Shown: positions 1-8,755 of the stretch, piece by piece
Position numbering within the stretch: position 1 is the stretch's first letter
How the letters are laid out: each line of letters starts with the position of its first letter
DNA from: Butyrivibrio sp. FCS014
GTDB lineage: Bacteria; Bacillota; Clostridia; Lachnospirales; Lachnospiraceae
Length of the DNA stretch: 64,000 bases
Reading direction: 5' to 3'
Assembly: GCF_000526935.1 (NCBI RefSeq)
Contig: NZ_JAHA01000010.1
Coordinates: forward strand, 78,374 to 142,373
Notes under the pieces: model-generated
What the model was told of the DNA's origin: nothing
Seen by the model: the letters and a program-made list of their open reading frames with translations, nothing else
Databases searched by the model: none
Program-made: the position numbers and the translations under genes

Positions 1-471
1 ATCTTCATCGATCAAGAAGCTCTCGCCTGCAATCTTTCTCTCTACAAATTCATCTTCCAGCTCTTGTACTGACCACTGTGCAATAAGCTCTGCCCCGTCT
101 ATCTCAGCGCGAAGCTCGTCCCTGTCAATACTGTCAAGAAGTGCAACCTCATCAATGCTCTCTTTAAGGCTTTCCACGTCAACAAGAGACCTCAGCTCAT
201 CCTTATCTATCTGAGCCCAGATCTCTTCATTATCCAATATTGCAGCTGCTTTTCCCTGTACGTATCCGCCAAGATCGGCATTCGCGCTGCTCTCGTTATT
301 TTCGCCGATAACAATCTCTTCTCCATCAGAAGAAAAGATCACGATTTCCTCATCAGAAGAAGGCTCTTGGGCCAATGCCAGAACCGGATCCACAACCATG
401 ATCAAAGCCATGATCAGCGCAGCTATGCCCATTCCCTGGGGTTTTGACAGAACATTTCTCTTGCGAAACAT
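1..471 (-). CDS. Secreted acidic protein, N-terminal part (runs off the window)
   Basis: An open frame of 157 codons runs from the ATG at 471 through the left edge with no stop, so only the N-terminus is present. It begins MFRKRNVLSK followed by a hydrophobic stretch (GIAALIMALIMVVDPVLALA), a classical signal peptide with a likely cleavage after ALA. The mature part is rich in Glu and Asp and contains repeated D-E-L/E-I-D-type helical units. AGAAAGG lies about 8 bases before the start. It is the next gene downstream of the sortase-containing protein on the same strand, separated by about 140 bases that include a hairpin repeat. I do not recognise a family; an exported surface protein is the safest reading. 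Confidence 0.7.
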   Translation of the reverse strand, partial: MFRKRNVLSKPQGMGIAALIMALIMVVDPVLALAQEPSSDEEIVIFSSDGEEIVIGENNESSANADLGGYVQGKAAAILDNEEIWAQIDKDELRSLVDVESLKESIDEVALLDSIDRDELRAEIDGAELIAQWSVQELEDEFVERKIAGESFLIDED

Positions 472-573
472 CCCCGCGCCTTTCTTGCGCCACAAAAAAA
501 CATACTACTGGTACATATAGTATATCGACAAACAGAGGAAAAATGATTAGTTTTTATAAAAGTTTAAGAAAAA

Positions 574-604
574 CGCACCATCGGGAACCGTCCCCGGTGG
601 TGCG
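574..604. repeat. Palindromic GGGACGGTTC repeat, copy 1
   Basis: A 12-base arm cgcaccatcggg pairs with cccggtggtgcg with one mismatch around a short loop. The minus-strand core is CCGGGGACGGTTCCCGATGG, the same core seen at 5.65, 6.36-6.46, 10.0 and 21.8 kb. It lies directly after the stop of the sortase-containing gene and may form a hairpin in its transcript. Confidence 0.75.
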
Positions 605-610
605 CAAAAA

Positions 611-3600
611 TCACTGTTGGTATTGATATGAATCTGTCCTTACCGCGCAAACGATGAATCTTTCCTCATCATTGTTTGTACAGGTGGCAAGGGTGATCAC
701 GTGGTCTGATTCGTTGGCCTCAATTCCTGTGTTTATGAAGGAATTCTGTTCGACTTTCTTGAGCATCCGGTAGTAATCCACCGGCTCTTTTCCATAAACC
801 CAGAAAACGTCGTGGTTATCAGGAACTACCTCGCAGGCAAAGATCCTGTATCTGTAAACGGAATCCTTGGTAAATACCTGGAAGTACTGATGGTCCTCAT
901 AGTAACCGGGCTCGTTCCTGTAGTAGCGGAGCTTTCCGAACATGGACAGGTCACGCATGTTGTGGCCGTAAACCAGGCTGTGGGGATCGGAAAAATCAGG
1001 TGTTGACTCGCCATCAATGAATATTGCCCCGGCCTTGGCTTTCTCGCCGGTGTAGGCTGTGCTCAAGTACTTGGCATTGTCCCCTGAATACATGATCGGA
1101 TAGCTGATATCCTCGTTTTCAAAGTACAGCCAGCCTACCACATCGGGGTATTCCTCGGAGAGTTTTCCCACGTTTACATCAACGCAGTCCCACCAGTCGT
1201 GACCGTCAACCACGGTCTCTTCCTGATTCCGCTCCACCGGAACCGGTTGTTCTTCCTGCGACTCCTCGACATATATCTCTTCCGCGCCGACATACAGGTC
1301 TTCTGCCGTCTTATACTGGAGCACTGTTGTAGCAAGAATTACAGCTGAGATAACCACAACAGCTCCGCTGGCGGTCAAAAGAGCCTTCGTTTTATTTTCC
1401 TTTATCTTGCGAACCACAAACTTTGCAGTTGCGCTGATAAGAATACCAAGCAGCAAGATGGCTTTCTTAAGGCCCGAAATCGGTTTTCTTTCCCCTTCAG
1501 GCTTATTGGCATTTACCAGTTCCCTTAAGGTCAGGGCAAAGGTAACTGTTCCCGTTGCCAGAACGATAACCCAGAGCCATACTATCGGAAGGTTATCTCC
1601 CATCTTGGGTGCCCTTGAGCCATTCTCATCATCATCGCCTGTGTTGGATTTTTTATTCTCTTCATCCTTAACTGAGGACCAGCCGGCAACAAGGGTAATG
1701 TCTTTGGTGATCGCATTGTCAAAATTGTATAACGACGCCGTGGTGGACGTTACGCTTGTGGTAGTGCTTCCCAGGGTTCCTCTTAAGTACCATCCCTTAA
1801 ATACATAGCCCTCTTTCGTAGGATCCGAAGGTTTGGAAACCTTTTCTCCGGCTTTGACCTTAACCGCATTCTTATTGGTTCCGTCATCAAAGGTTACGGT
1901 GTAATAAACATCCTGACGATAAGCCACCGCATATTGAGAGAACTTATAGGAATAGACGTAGATCTTTCCGGCATTTCTATCGAGAGTATAGGTGCCGTCC
2001 GCACCATTGTTATTCTCGGTAAGCTCCTCAACATAGCCGTTATGCTCTCTTAAGATCTTGATCTGATCCTTATTGGTGAAATCATAAGTAAGCTCCATCT
2101 TAAGGGGCATTGCTGCGCTGCCGGAGTCCTTGCTGTTCCTTCGTACTTCTTTTACCGAAACGTTATTGTATGAAGCATTATCGGAAGTCTGGTAAATGGA
2201 TATATCCAGATAATCAGCCTTATAACTCTGGGCAGAGGATGTTGAGCCGGAGGTGTAGTTCTTTATCTTTGTTGAAAGCAAAGAGCTGACTGACGAGGGA
2301 CTCCTGAATCTCATTGTCTCCAGAACGGAGTCGGTCGGTCCGGCAACTGTTATGGCATATTGTTTGAGTTCATTTCCAATGAGTCTTCCGCCTTTAATAT
2401 TTGTTGCGCTTGCAGTGTACTCCGACTTGGCATCTTTTACATTCTTAAAGGATGTGGCAGTCGCCAGCGATCCAATCTCAAACTTGAACTCTACAACGCT
2501 GTCAGGTTCCGCATCGAGCCAGGATACAGCTTCAGCTGAGCGCTTTTTCTCGCTGAGTATTTTTACGTTGGAGTATTCCTGACTGTCGACTTTGACTGTT
2601 GTTGATCCGGCCGCAAATTTATAAGGCTGCGGCTCACCATTACTATTAATCCATACACGCAGGCCATGGGTTGTGATAGGCACCAGTGAAACGGCAGGAT
2701 AGTTAACTCCCTGGTCATTATTCATGGCAGTCTGCGCTTCGTCTCTGCTTCCGATGCCGATGAATGATACTTTGGTAATATTCTTATTGGAGTTAAGACT
2801 GCCGATCAGCGTTCCAAGAATCGGCACATTATCCCTTATCTCTCCGTTTCCTACGGTACAATGTGCTCCGACAGCAAGAGCTCTGGCTGAAGAGCTAAGA
2901 TCCGCCTCCACATACAGCTCCTGAGGAGCATCATCGGAGAAGTAGAAAAACAGCTCGTCAAGATCTGTCGTTCCGGTTATAAAATCACCTGATGTAGGCG
3001 CTGCATTTGAATCCGTGATGATCGACCAGCCTCTTCCGTTCAAACTGGTCCTAAGCATATATGCTCTGCCGTCCTTGGAAAACTGTCCCACGACATCGAC
3101 GACTGTTTTCCCGGAAGCGATGTCAACTGTGTAAGCAACCGTGCCGTTACTTACATAGCATCTGTCATTGTCATCATTGTATGCGCCGGTCCAGATCCTG
3201 CCTGTATCCGCATTGGCTGTAATGATCTGAACTTCCCTGCTGGGCTCTCCGTTCAAAAGACATCTGAACCAGTCCCCGGCTGCATACGGGGCTCCTGCAA
3301 AAACACCTCCAAACATGCTGGTATGAGCAAGGTCAATATTTACCCAGTCTCCACCGTTACTCTTTTTGTACTGCCACTGGTAAAGAACTCCCTCGTCTGT
3401 CAGATTGGCAGACACAGTATCAACTACAAGAGCAAAATCAGGAACAGACGTGCCAACCATAGTTGCAGGGTCAATACCGTAAGGATACTCATGAAGGAAT
3501 GCTGCATCTACAGTTCCGTTCTGTGTGATATTTATCGTGATGGTGCCTACTGTTCCATCCCTGTCACAGGTTACCTGCAACGACTTGGTCTGGCCCCTAA

Positions 3601-5527
3601 AGGGCTTTCTGAAGATAATGTACCAAGCGGCATTGGTCGCGCCGGCATCACTGATCTCCACATAGGATCCATTCGAGGTGACCGGATCATGGACTGTATT
3701 ATTATCAGCGTCTGTGGAAACGGAGCTTTCAAGGCGTTTTAGGTAAAAGAACTTTGAATCTTCCGGATCGTTATAGACGATATCACTGTCAGGATCTGCT
3801 ATTACAAGGCTGCCTACCAGGCGCTGATTCTGTGCCAGCGCATCATCCAGGCACACATAGGATTTGTCATTATCCCAGTTAATGTCAAATTCAGTGCAGG
3901 AGAAGGTCAGCGTATATATCGAGAATCCATCCGTCAAAGCCTCAACTGCCTTGCCCTCTTCACCGTCAACTACCGCTGTCTGGAGCTTCTCAACTACCCA
4001 TTCATCGCTGCCTTCCGCTTCAGCAGCCGGATCTTTTTCCTCTTCCTGTTCACTGTCCTTGATGTGATAAACTTCGGCTTTAAGCTCTTCGTCTTCGGCT
4101 TCCTCGGTTTCAAAAGACACAATGACGCGGCCCTTCTCAATGTCGGGCTCGATCTCTTCGCCGTCGCTGTTAAGGATCTGAATATCAAAGGAATAGGACT
4201 TAACTACAAAGCCCTGGTCCTCAGACTGCTGCGAAACGGCTTCCTCAACCTTCTGCTCTTCCTCTTCTTCAAGTTTTTCAGCCTGAATTCTTGCGCCTTC
4301 GGGGAATACTCCCTTATCCGCTCTGACTCTGATCTTTACGCCGTCAACCTCTACGGTCTCGTCGAAGGCAAACTTCTCCTCCAGAATCTTTACCGTGATA
4401 GTGGGAAGATCCGCTTCAACATAATAGAAATCGGGCAGAATAAGGATCGGAGTGAACACGTACTCCTTGCCGATCAGTTCGGGGTCGTAGGTGTCGGTTC
4501 CGCTCAGGTTATAGTCAACGATCCATCTGACATCAGAAACCATCTCATGGCTTACGCCGTCTTCGTCCTGGAAATCATTTTTATCAATTACAGTTTCGTC
4601 AGATGATGACTCTTTTCCCGCAGAATCTTCTGTGGGCTTTGAATCGTCTGCTGCCTCTGTATCCTCTGCAGCATAAACAGTCAGTTTGCCAAAAACTGAC
4701 TTGATCATGCCTATGAGGTCCCCTGCTGGTGCAGCGTCATCCGTGGCTGCCGGCGTCTCAACGGGATCTGAAGCTTCTTCTGTGGCTTCGCCGCTACCTG
4801 TATCGGCCGCATCTTCCTGCTCGGGTTCGGGCTCGGGTTCAGGCTCGTCAATGATCAAAACCTCGTCGGAGCTTCCGCCTGATGTTTCGTCAATCTGAGT
4901 GCCGGGTTCTTCCTGAGGATTTGGCTGCTCAGGCTCCTCTTCCCGGTAATCCGGCTCCTGAGTATCGTCTTTTTTATCGATGACGCCTACAGAGGACTCG
5001 CCTGTTTCGGAGTCAAAAAAGATCACTTCTTCGCCGTCAGCATCCAATGCGCTTTCACCGGCCTCATCTTCTTCGTCCTCAAGGTCCTCCTCATCAGAAG
5101 AAAGCAACGATGAAGCATCGTCCTCCTCTTCTTCGGTCTGCTTCTTCCTTGCTTTTCTCTCTTCGCCCAGCTGCCTGATGAGCCTCTCTTCTCTGTCAGG
5201 ATCCGGAACCACATCTATTCGCAATGTATCTGGAAATTCAATATCTTCAATAGCGGTGCCTGCCTTAACCTCCTGATAGACCACATCTTCAGGCAGCTCA
5301 CCAAAGCCCACGATTTTCACATCCGCAGGCTCTTCAACAGAGTAGGTTTCCTCCGAATCATATTCGAAATCTTCCTCATCGACCGCATCCTCGTCCTTCT
5401 CACCCTTATCGGACTCATCCCCGATAGGCTCCAGCGCAAAGGCCGTAGTGCTGTCGAAAGACGCAAATCCTATGTTTGATAAAAAAAGAATGCTCGCGAT
5501 AAATAAAGAAACTATCCTCTTTTTCAT
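611..5527 (-). CDS. Large secreted surface protein with InlB-type repeat, sorting-signal-like segment and C-terminal class B sortase domain
   Basis: The protein has 1638 residues. The ATG at 5527 is chosen because GGAGAAGG stands 6 bases before it; a TTG 12 bases upstream overlaps that site. A signal peptide (MKKRIVSLFIASILFLSNIG) is followed by a very acidic Glu/Asp/Ser-rich region to about residue 330 and several beta-rich segments. One InlB B-type repeat (VTFDDG...KGWY...ITLVAGW) lies near 1215-1283. Then come APKMGD at about 1306, resembling an LPxTG-type sorting motif, and a hydrophobic segment (LPIVWLWVIVLATG), as in a cell-wall anchor. The chain continues through two more hydrophobic segments into a sortase B domain (about 1440-1638) with YGHN (His about 1522), LATC (Cys about 1616) and ERF (Arg about 1623), so the catalytic triad is present. 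Sortases join surface proteins to peptidoglycan or pilins. Fusion to such a large ectodomain is unusual. Confidence 0.85.
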   Translation of the reverse strand: MKKRIVSLFIASILFLSNIGFASFDSTTAFALEPIGDESDKGEKDEDAVDEEDFEYDSEETYSVEEPADVKIVGFGELPEDVVYQEVKAGTAIEDIEFPDTLRIDVVPDPDREERLIRQLGEERKARKKQTEEEEDDASSLLSSDEEDLEDEEDEAGESALDADGEEVIFFDSETGESSVGVIDKKDDTQEPDYREEEPEQPNPQEEPGTQIDETSGGSSDEVLIIDEPEPEPEPEQEDAADTGSGEATEEASDPVETPAATDDAAPAGDLIGMIKSVFGKLTVYAAEDTEAADDSKPTEDSAGKESSSDETVIDKNDFQDEDGVSHEMVSDVRWIVDYNLSGTDTYDPELIGKEYVFTPILILPDFYYVEADLPTITVKILEEKFAFDETVEVDGVKIRVRADKGVFPEGARIQAEKLEEEEEQKVEEAVSQQSEDQGFVVKSYSFDIQILNSDGEEIEPDIEKGRVIVSFETEEAEDEELKAEVYHIKDSEQEEEKDPAAEAEGSDEWVVEKLQTAVVDGEEGKAVEALTDGFSIYTLTFSCTEFDINWDNDKSYVCLDDALAQNQRLVGSLVIADPDSDIVYNDPEDSKFFYLKRLESSVSTDADNNTVHDPVTSNGSYVEISDAGATNAAWYIIFRKPFRGQTKSLQVTCDRDGTVGTITINITQNGTVDAAFLHEYPYGIDPATMVGTSVPDFALVVDTVSANLTDEGVLYQWQYKKSNGGDWVNIDLAHTSMFGGVFAGAPYAAGDWFRCLLNGEPSREVQIITANADTGRIWTGAYNDDNDRCYVSNGTVAYTVDIASGKTVVDVVGQFSKDGRAYMLRTSLNGRGWSIITDSNAAPTSGDFITGTTDLDELFFYFSDDAPQELYVEADLSSSARALAVGAHCTVGNGEIRDNVPILGTLIGSLNSNKNITKVSFIGIGSRDEAQTAMNNDQGVNYPAVSLVPITTHGLRVWINSNGEPQPYKFAAGSTTVKVDSQEYSNVKILSEKKRSAEAVSWLDAEPDSVVEFKFEIGSLATATSFKNVKDAKSEYTASATNIKGGRLIGNELKQYAITVAGPTDSVLETMRFRSPSSVSSLLSTKIKNYTSGSTSSAQSYKADYLDISIYQTSDNASYNNVSVKEVRRNSKDSGSAAMPLKMELTYDFTNKDQIKILREHNGYVEELTENNNGADGTYTLDRNAGKIYVYSYKFSQYAVAYRQDVYYTVTFDDGTNKNAVKVKAGEKVSKPSDPTKEGYVFKGWYLRGTLGSTTTSVTSTTASLYNFDNAITKDITLVAGWSSVKDEENKKSNTGDDDENGSRAPKMGDNLPIVWLWVIVLATGTVTFALTLRELVNANKPEGERKPISGLKKAILLLGILISATAKFVVRKIKENKTKALLTASGAVVVISAVILATTVLQYKTAEDLYVGAEEIYVEESQEEQPVPVERNQEETVVDGHDWWDCVDVNVGKLSEEYPDVVGWLYFENEDISYPIMYSGDNAKYLSTAYTGEKAKAGAIFIDGESTPDFSDPHSLVYGHNMRDLSMFGKLRYYRNEPGYYEDHQYFQVFTKDSVYRYRIFACEVVPDNHDVFWVYGKEPVDYYRMLKKVEQNSFINTGIEANESDHVITLATCTNNDEERFIVCAVRTDSYQYQQ

Positions 5528-5575
5528 AACCTTCTCCAATAGAAATATAAAAATTAATATACTCCCGCTTATATT

Positions 5576-5603
5576 TTATCGGAATTTTGTTGCAAAAAAT
5601 TTA
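5576..5603 (-). promoter_or_regulatory. Possible promoter of the sortase surface-protein gene (sigma-28-like)
   Basis: On the minus strand TAAA, 16 bases, then TCCGATAA resembles the sigma-28 consensus TAAA-N15-GCCGATAT, with a spacing one longer than the other flagellar promoters here. A sigma-A reading (TTGCAA, 16 bases, TATAAG) overlaps it, so the sigma assignment is uncertain. Confidence 0.35.
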
Positions 5604-5649
5604 TGGTTTCTGAAAATTTATTTTTATTTAAGAAATTGCGTGCCAACGG

Positions 5650-5682
5650 TGCCAACGGGGACGGCTCGCCGTGGTTCAATTC
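5650..5682 (+). repeat. GGGACGGTTC-family repeat, copy 2
   Basis: AACGGGGACGGCTCGCCGTGG then TTCAATTC is a diverged copy of the palindromic element. Its right end supplies the stop codon and last codons of the glycosyltransferase gene that ends at 5676. Confidence 0.6.
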
Positions 5683-8681
5683 AAGAAGCACTTGTCCGCG
5701 TAAATAACCTTGTATTCATCCGCCTTCATTCGGAAGAAGTAGGTTATAAGCCTTTCCGCGAGGAATCCCGGATAGCGGTTCTGATAGGAATCCTCCAGTG
5801 TTCCGCATTTCTCAAGAACAGCAAAAAGCACCGGGAACAGCCACTCGCACAGCTCGTCGTATACTTCCTTTCTGGAGATCAGCATGTTGCACGGGCTGTA
5901 GCAGGACGTGGTCTCAAAAAAGTGCATGGCGTCCTCCGCGCATTCGGGGTGAATATCCGATAGCGCCTGTTCCATAGCTTCCCAGGTTTCAACAGTGTGC
6001 CTCTGACAGTAATTGTCCTTTAGCGTCGGATGCACATACAGCGGCACCGGCAGAATTACATCCGCCTCCCCGGACTCAAACGCACCAATCCAGCCATCGG
6101 GCAGCATGAATCTTCTTCTGTAGTGCTCTGCTCCTACAATCTCTCCGGTGTAGTTCTTCCAGATCCAGTACATGGCAGTAAGCTCGCACATCTGCCTATT
6201 GCGCTCCGAGATACCCTCTCCCTTATCATCAAAATAATCGCAGTTATCAATCCGGCTTTCTGTCAGTGCGCTTCCCGCCTGAATATAACACTCATAGTCG
6301 CGAAGGGGCACGTCTTCAGAGAGCGGCTTATCAACAGCAGATTTGATCACAAAAACACGGTCCACCGGGGACGGTTCTCGGTGGTTCATTTCGGGGTCCA
6401 CTAGGGACGGTTCTGCGTGGTTCATTTCGTGCCAATAAGAACCGTCCCCACTGGAGCCACTGGCGTCGCAAACGCGCCTGAACTCCCATCCATGACTCCT
6501 GAAATACTCCGGCACAAATCTGTTCCTGAGTTCTATGTCCAGTGACGCATCAACAGGAATAATATCTTTAAATCCAAGCCCAAGAAGCCTTTCCTTTATC
6601 GCATCATAATATACGCCCCTGGTGGCCACATATACGCTGGCACCGGTATCAAGCCCGTCAGCCATGACAGCATTCCCGGCAGCGCCGAAACCATCCGCCG
6701 GCCCTGTAGCTCCGTCAAGCCTATCCGCGCCTCCGTCAAGCCTTATAACCGGCTCGCCGTCAACCTCACCCGGATTCTCTTCATCGTTATCGTACAAATA
6801 TCCCAGGAACCTCCGCTCCGGGAAAAGCCCCTTCATATAAGCCCTCATGGTCTGCCCACGGGAGTGGGCACCAAAAACGTAGTAATCCCTATTCCAGTCA
6901 ACCACGCCGATTCCCATCCACTTATCAGGATACTTTGAAAAAAACTTGTGGCCACAATCCTCTGTCCCGGCAAGCACCTCATTCCAAGCTCTCACCGTTC
7001 CGCCATTCTCTCCATCGTACTCATGGGCATAGACATCGTGGAACGCAGTGATCACCCGGGCATTGCGCCCCACATTGTTATAATCCGCCATCACCCCATC
7101 ATAGGAGTGATCCGCGTCAATAAATACAAAGTCATAACTCTCGCCCTTATAGTCCGCAGAACTGGACGGAATGCACTTCTCAAGCTGCGCCTTTGCTACA
7201 TAGTCAAAGTAGTTCTCAACCCTCTCATCTCCTAGCGCCGCCTGATTTATATCGATCACTTTGGGTAAAAGAGCCACATCCATCTCACCAATTTCTTGGC
7301 ACGCCCTTTCAATCTCAGGATTCTCATTGGTAACAATGATACGGTCAAACTCAAACTCGCCAAGCCTCTGTCTGCCTATCACAGGAATCCGGTCAAAAGA
7401 ACCTTCACTTCCCGCTTCATCAACGAATGCCACTATATTGTAATTGGCTTTTAGCCAGCCATAGTACATGGCAGTGCGAGTGCCCGTGCCCCAGATAATA
7501 ACATTCTTAACAGGCTCAGACTTTAGCATTTCCGGGTCAAAACAGATAATCCGCTCCTTGGCAACTCCCCGAGAAGTCAGGTACGCAGTTATACTTCTTA
7601 CTGCACGCGCATCAAAAACCGCAACAATAATCGGGCAGTCCTCCGGGATATCAGTCTCATCCGGAAGCGCAACGTCATACCCCAATGCCCTAAGATACTC
7701 TGCATCCCTGTCAATCCAGGCTTCCACATTGGCTCTTAAAGAGGCGTAGCTGTAAACAGCTTTCCCCAGCTCTCCGGCGCCATATATCACAAGCTTTTGC
7801 GGCATGGTTTCAGTAAAACCGGCAAGCCCGGTCGTCTTAAGATCGCGATTTGTCTTTTCATAACATCTTGTCATCAGCTGGTTCACCAGGAATCTGTGCA
7901 GCCCATCTTTTGCTTTGTCAGACCGGTTCATTTCATTACTGAGGCCGGCCAGATACCTGTATATCCTGCAGGCATTTACGTATTCCTTATTCTCTCCGGC
8001 CGCTCCCCGCATCATTGACGACTGCCTTTGACAATAATGATAGCCTGCGTACTCGCTCACCAGAATCCGATTTGCCGCCATGATTGCAGGGAATCCTATC
8101 GCAACGTCCTCCCCCACAGTAAACCTGTCATCTGCGCGAAGGACATATTCTTTTATCAGTTCTGTTTTCCACAGTTTATTCCACAAAAAAGGAAGCAGCG
8201 CCATAGTGCAGAAATCCTCAGCGCAAAAGAGCTTTGCCGCCAGCTCTTTTCCCTGGTCATCTGCATAAAGCTTTGCTTCCACATAATTCTTAGCTACTTT
8301 CCTGTTAGCCGGGCTGCCATCCGCCTCAAATATGGCTCCGCAGGCCACAACATCAGCCTGATTGTCCGCGGCCAGCGCAGCCATTTTCTCTACCGCATCA
8401 GGCTCAAGATAATCATCACTGTCCACAAAAAGCACATACTCACCCAGAGCCTTGCTTATCCCAACTTTCCTTGAATAAACAAGCCCATGATTTTCCTGCT
8501 CAATCAGTCTGATCCGCCGGTCCTTTTGAGCCAAAGCCCTGACCTTTTCTGCGCTTCCATCCGTCGAACCATCGTCGATCACAATGATTTCCAGGTCCGT
8601 ATAGCTCTGGGCTGTCACACTGCTAAGGCATCTCTCTATGTAGTTTTCAGTGTTGTACATAGGAATAATGACTGTAATCAT
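5676..8681 (-). CDS. Multidomain glycosyltransferase: GT2, two Rossmann-like domains, methyltransferase-like segment, DUF4422
   Basis: This 1001-residue protein starts with a GT2 domain (VIIPMYNTENYIERCL, IDDGSTDGS, DSDDYLEP; residues 1-230), expected to move a sugar from a nucleotide-sugar in the cytoplasm. Two nucleotide-binding-like folds follow (LVIYGAGELGKAVY near 297 and VIIWGTGTRTAMYY near 394), of the type often appended to GT2 enzymes in surface-glycan clusters. A segment around 515-560 (YDFVFIDADHSYDGV, AFHDVY) resembles class I methyltransferases. The C-terminal region from about 776 is a DUF4422 domain (AEHYRRRF, DVILPVPLYV), itself a predicted glycosyltransferase. Residues 742-775 are encoded by three tandem copies of the palindromic repeat, so the linker before DUF4422 is repeat-derived. 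AGGAG lies 7 bases before the ATG and is part of a hairpin arm. Acceptor and donor are unknown. Confidence 0.85.
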   Translation of the reverse strand: MITVIIPMYNTENYIERCLSSVTAQSYTDLEIIVIDDGSTDGSAEKVRALAQKDRRIRLIEQENHGLVYSRKVGISKALGEYVLFVDSDDYLEPDAVEKMAALAADNQADVVACGAIFEADGSPANRKVAKNYVEAKLYADDQGKELAAKLFCAEDFCTMALLPFLWNKLWKTELIKEYVLRADDRFTVGEDVAIGFPAIMAANRILVSEYAGYHYCQRQSSMMRGAAGENKEYVNACRIYRYLAGLSNEMNRSDKAKDGLHRFLVNQLMTRCYEKTNRDLKTTGLAGFTETMPQKLVIYGAGELGKAVYSYASLRANVEAWIDRDAEYLRALGYDVALPDETDIPEDCPIIVAVFDARAVRSITAYLTSRGVAKERIICFDPEMLKSEPVKNVIIWGTGTRTAMYYGWLKANYNIVAFVDEAGSEGSFDRIPVIGRQRLGEFEFDRIIVTNENPEIERACQEIGEMDVALLPKVIDINQAALGDERVENYFDYVAKAQLEKCIPSSSADYKGESYDFVFIDADHSYDGVMADYNNVGRNARVITAFHDVYAHEYDGENGGTVRAWNEVLAGTEDCGHKFFSKYPDKWMGIGVVDWNRDYYVFGAHSRGQTMRAYMKGLFPERRFLGYLYDNDEENPGEVDGEPVIRLDGGADRLDGATGPADGFGAAGNAVMADGLDTGASVYVATRGVYYDAIKERLLGLGFKDIIPVDASLDIELRNRFVPEYFRSHGWEFRRVCDASGSSGDGSYWHEMNHAEPSLVDPEMNHREPSPVDRVFVIKSAVDKPLSEDVPLRDYECYIQAGSALTESRIDNCDYFDDKGEGISERNRQMCELTAMYWIWKNYTGEIVGAEHYRRRFMLPDGWIGAFESGEADVILPVPLYVHPTLKDNYCQRHTVETWEAMEQALSDIHPECAEDAMHFFETTSCYSPCNMLISRKEVYDELCEWLFPVLFAVLEKCGTLEDSYQNRYPGFLAERLITYFFRMKADEYKVIYADKCFLN
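6357..6460. repeat. Three GGGACGGTTC-family repeats inside a coding sequence
   Basis: Two direct copies (about 6361-6392 and 6397-6429, each ending GTGGTTCATTTCG) are followed by one inverted copy (about 6431-6460, GAACCGTCCCCACTGG). They keep the reading frame of the surrounding gene and encode EMNHREPSPVD-type peptides. Confidence 0.85.
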
Positions 8682-8724
8682 AAAAAACTCCTGATGTAAA
8701 TATCATCATACATTACATCAGGAG
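8682..8724 (-). terminator. Intrinsic terminator of the Rpn gene, overlapping the next ribosome binding site
   Basis: A perfect 12-bp stem (CTCCTGATGTAA with TTACATCAGGAG) is followed on the minus strand by TTTTTT. The 3' arm contains the AGGAG that precedes the start codon at 8681. A near-identical hairpin follows the second Rpn copy at 11198-11240. Confidence 0.75.
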
Positions 8725-8755
8725 CCATATTACTGAAGGTATACTCTTATCGTAC

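Noticed and set aside
444..626. 60-codon plus-strand frame at the left end
   Set aside because: It overlaps the start of one real gene and the end of another on the other strand and consists partly of the palindromic repeat.
4064..4606. 180-codon plus-strand frame opposite the sortase surface-protein gene
   Set aside because: It is antisense to a gene with signal peptide, domains and ribosome site; such frames arise from the GAA/GAC-rich coding strand.
6357..6460. CRISPR array, from short repeats with spacing
   Set aside because: Only three copies, in mixed orientation, palindromic, without regular spacers and lying within a coding frame; no cas genes nearby.
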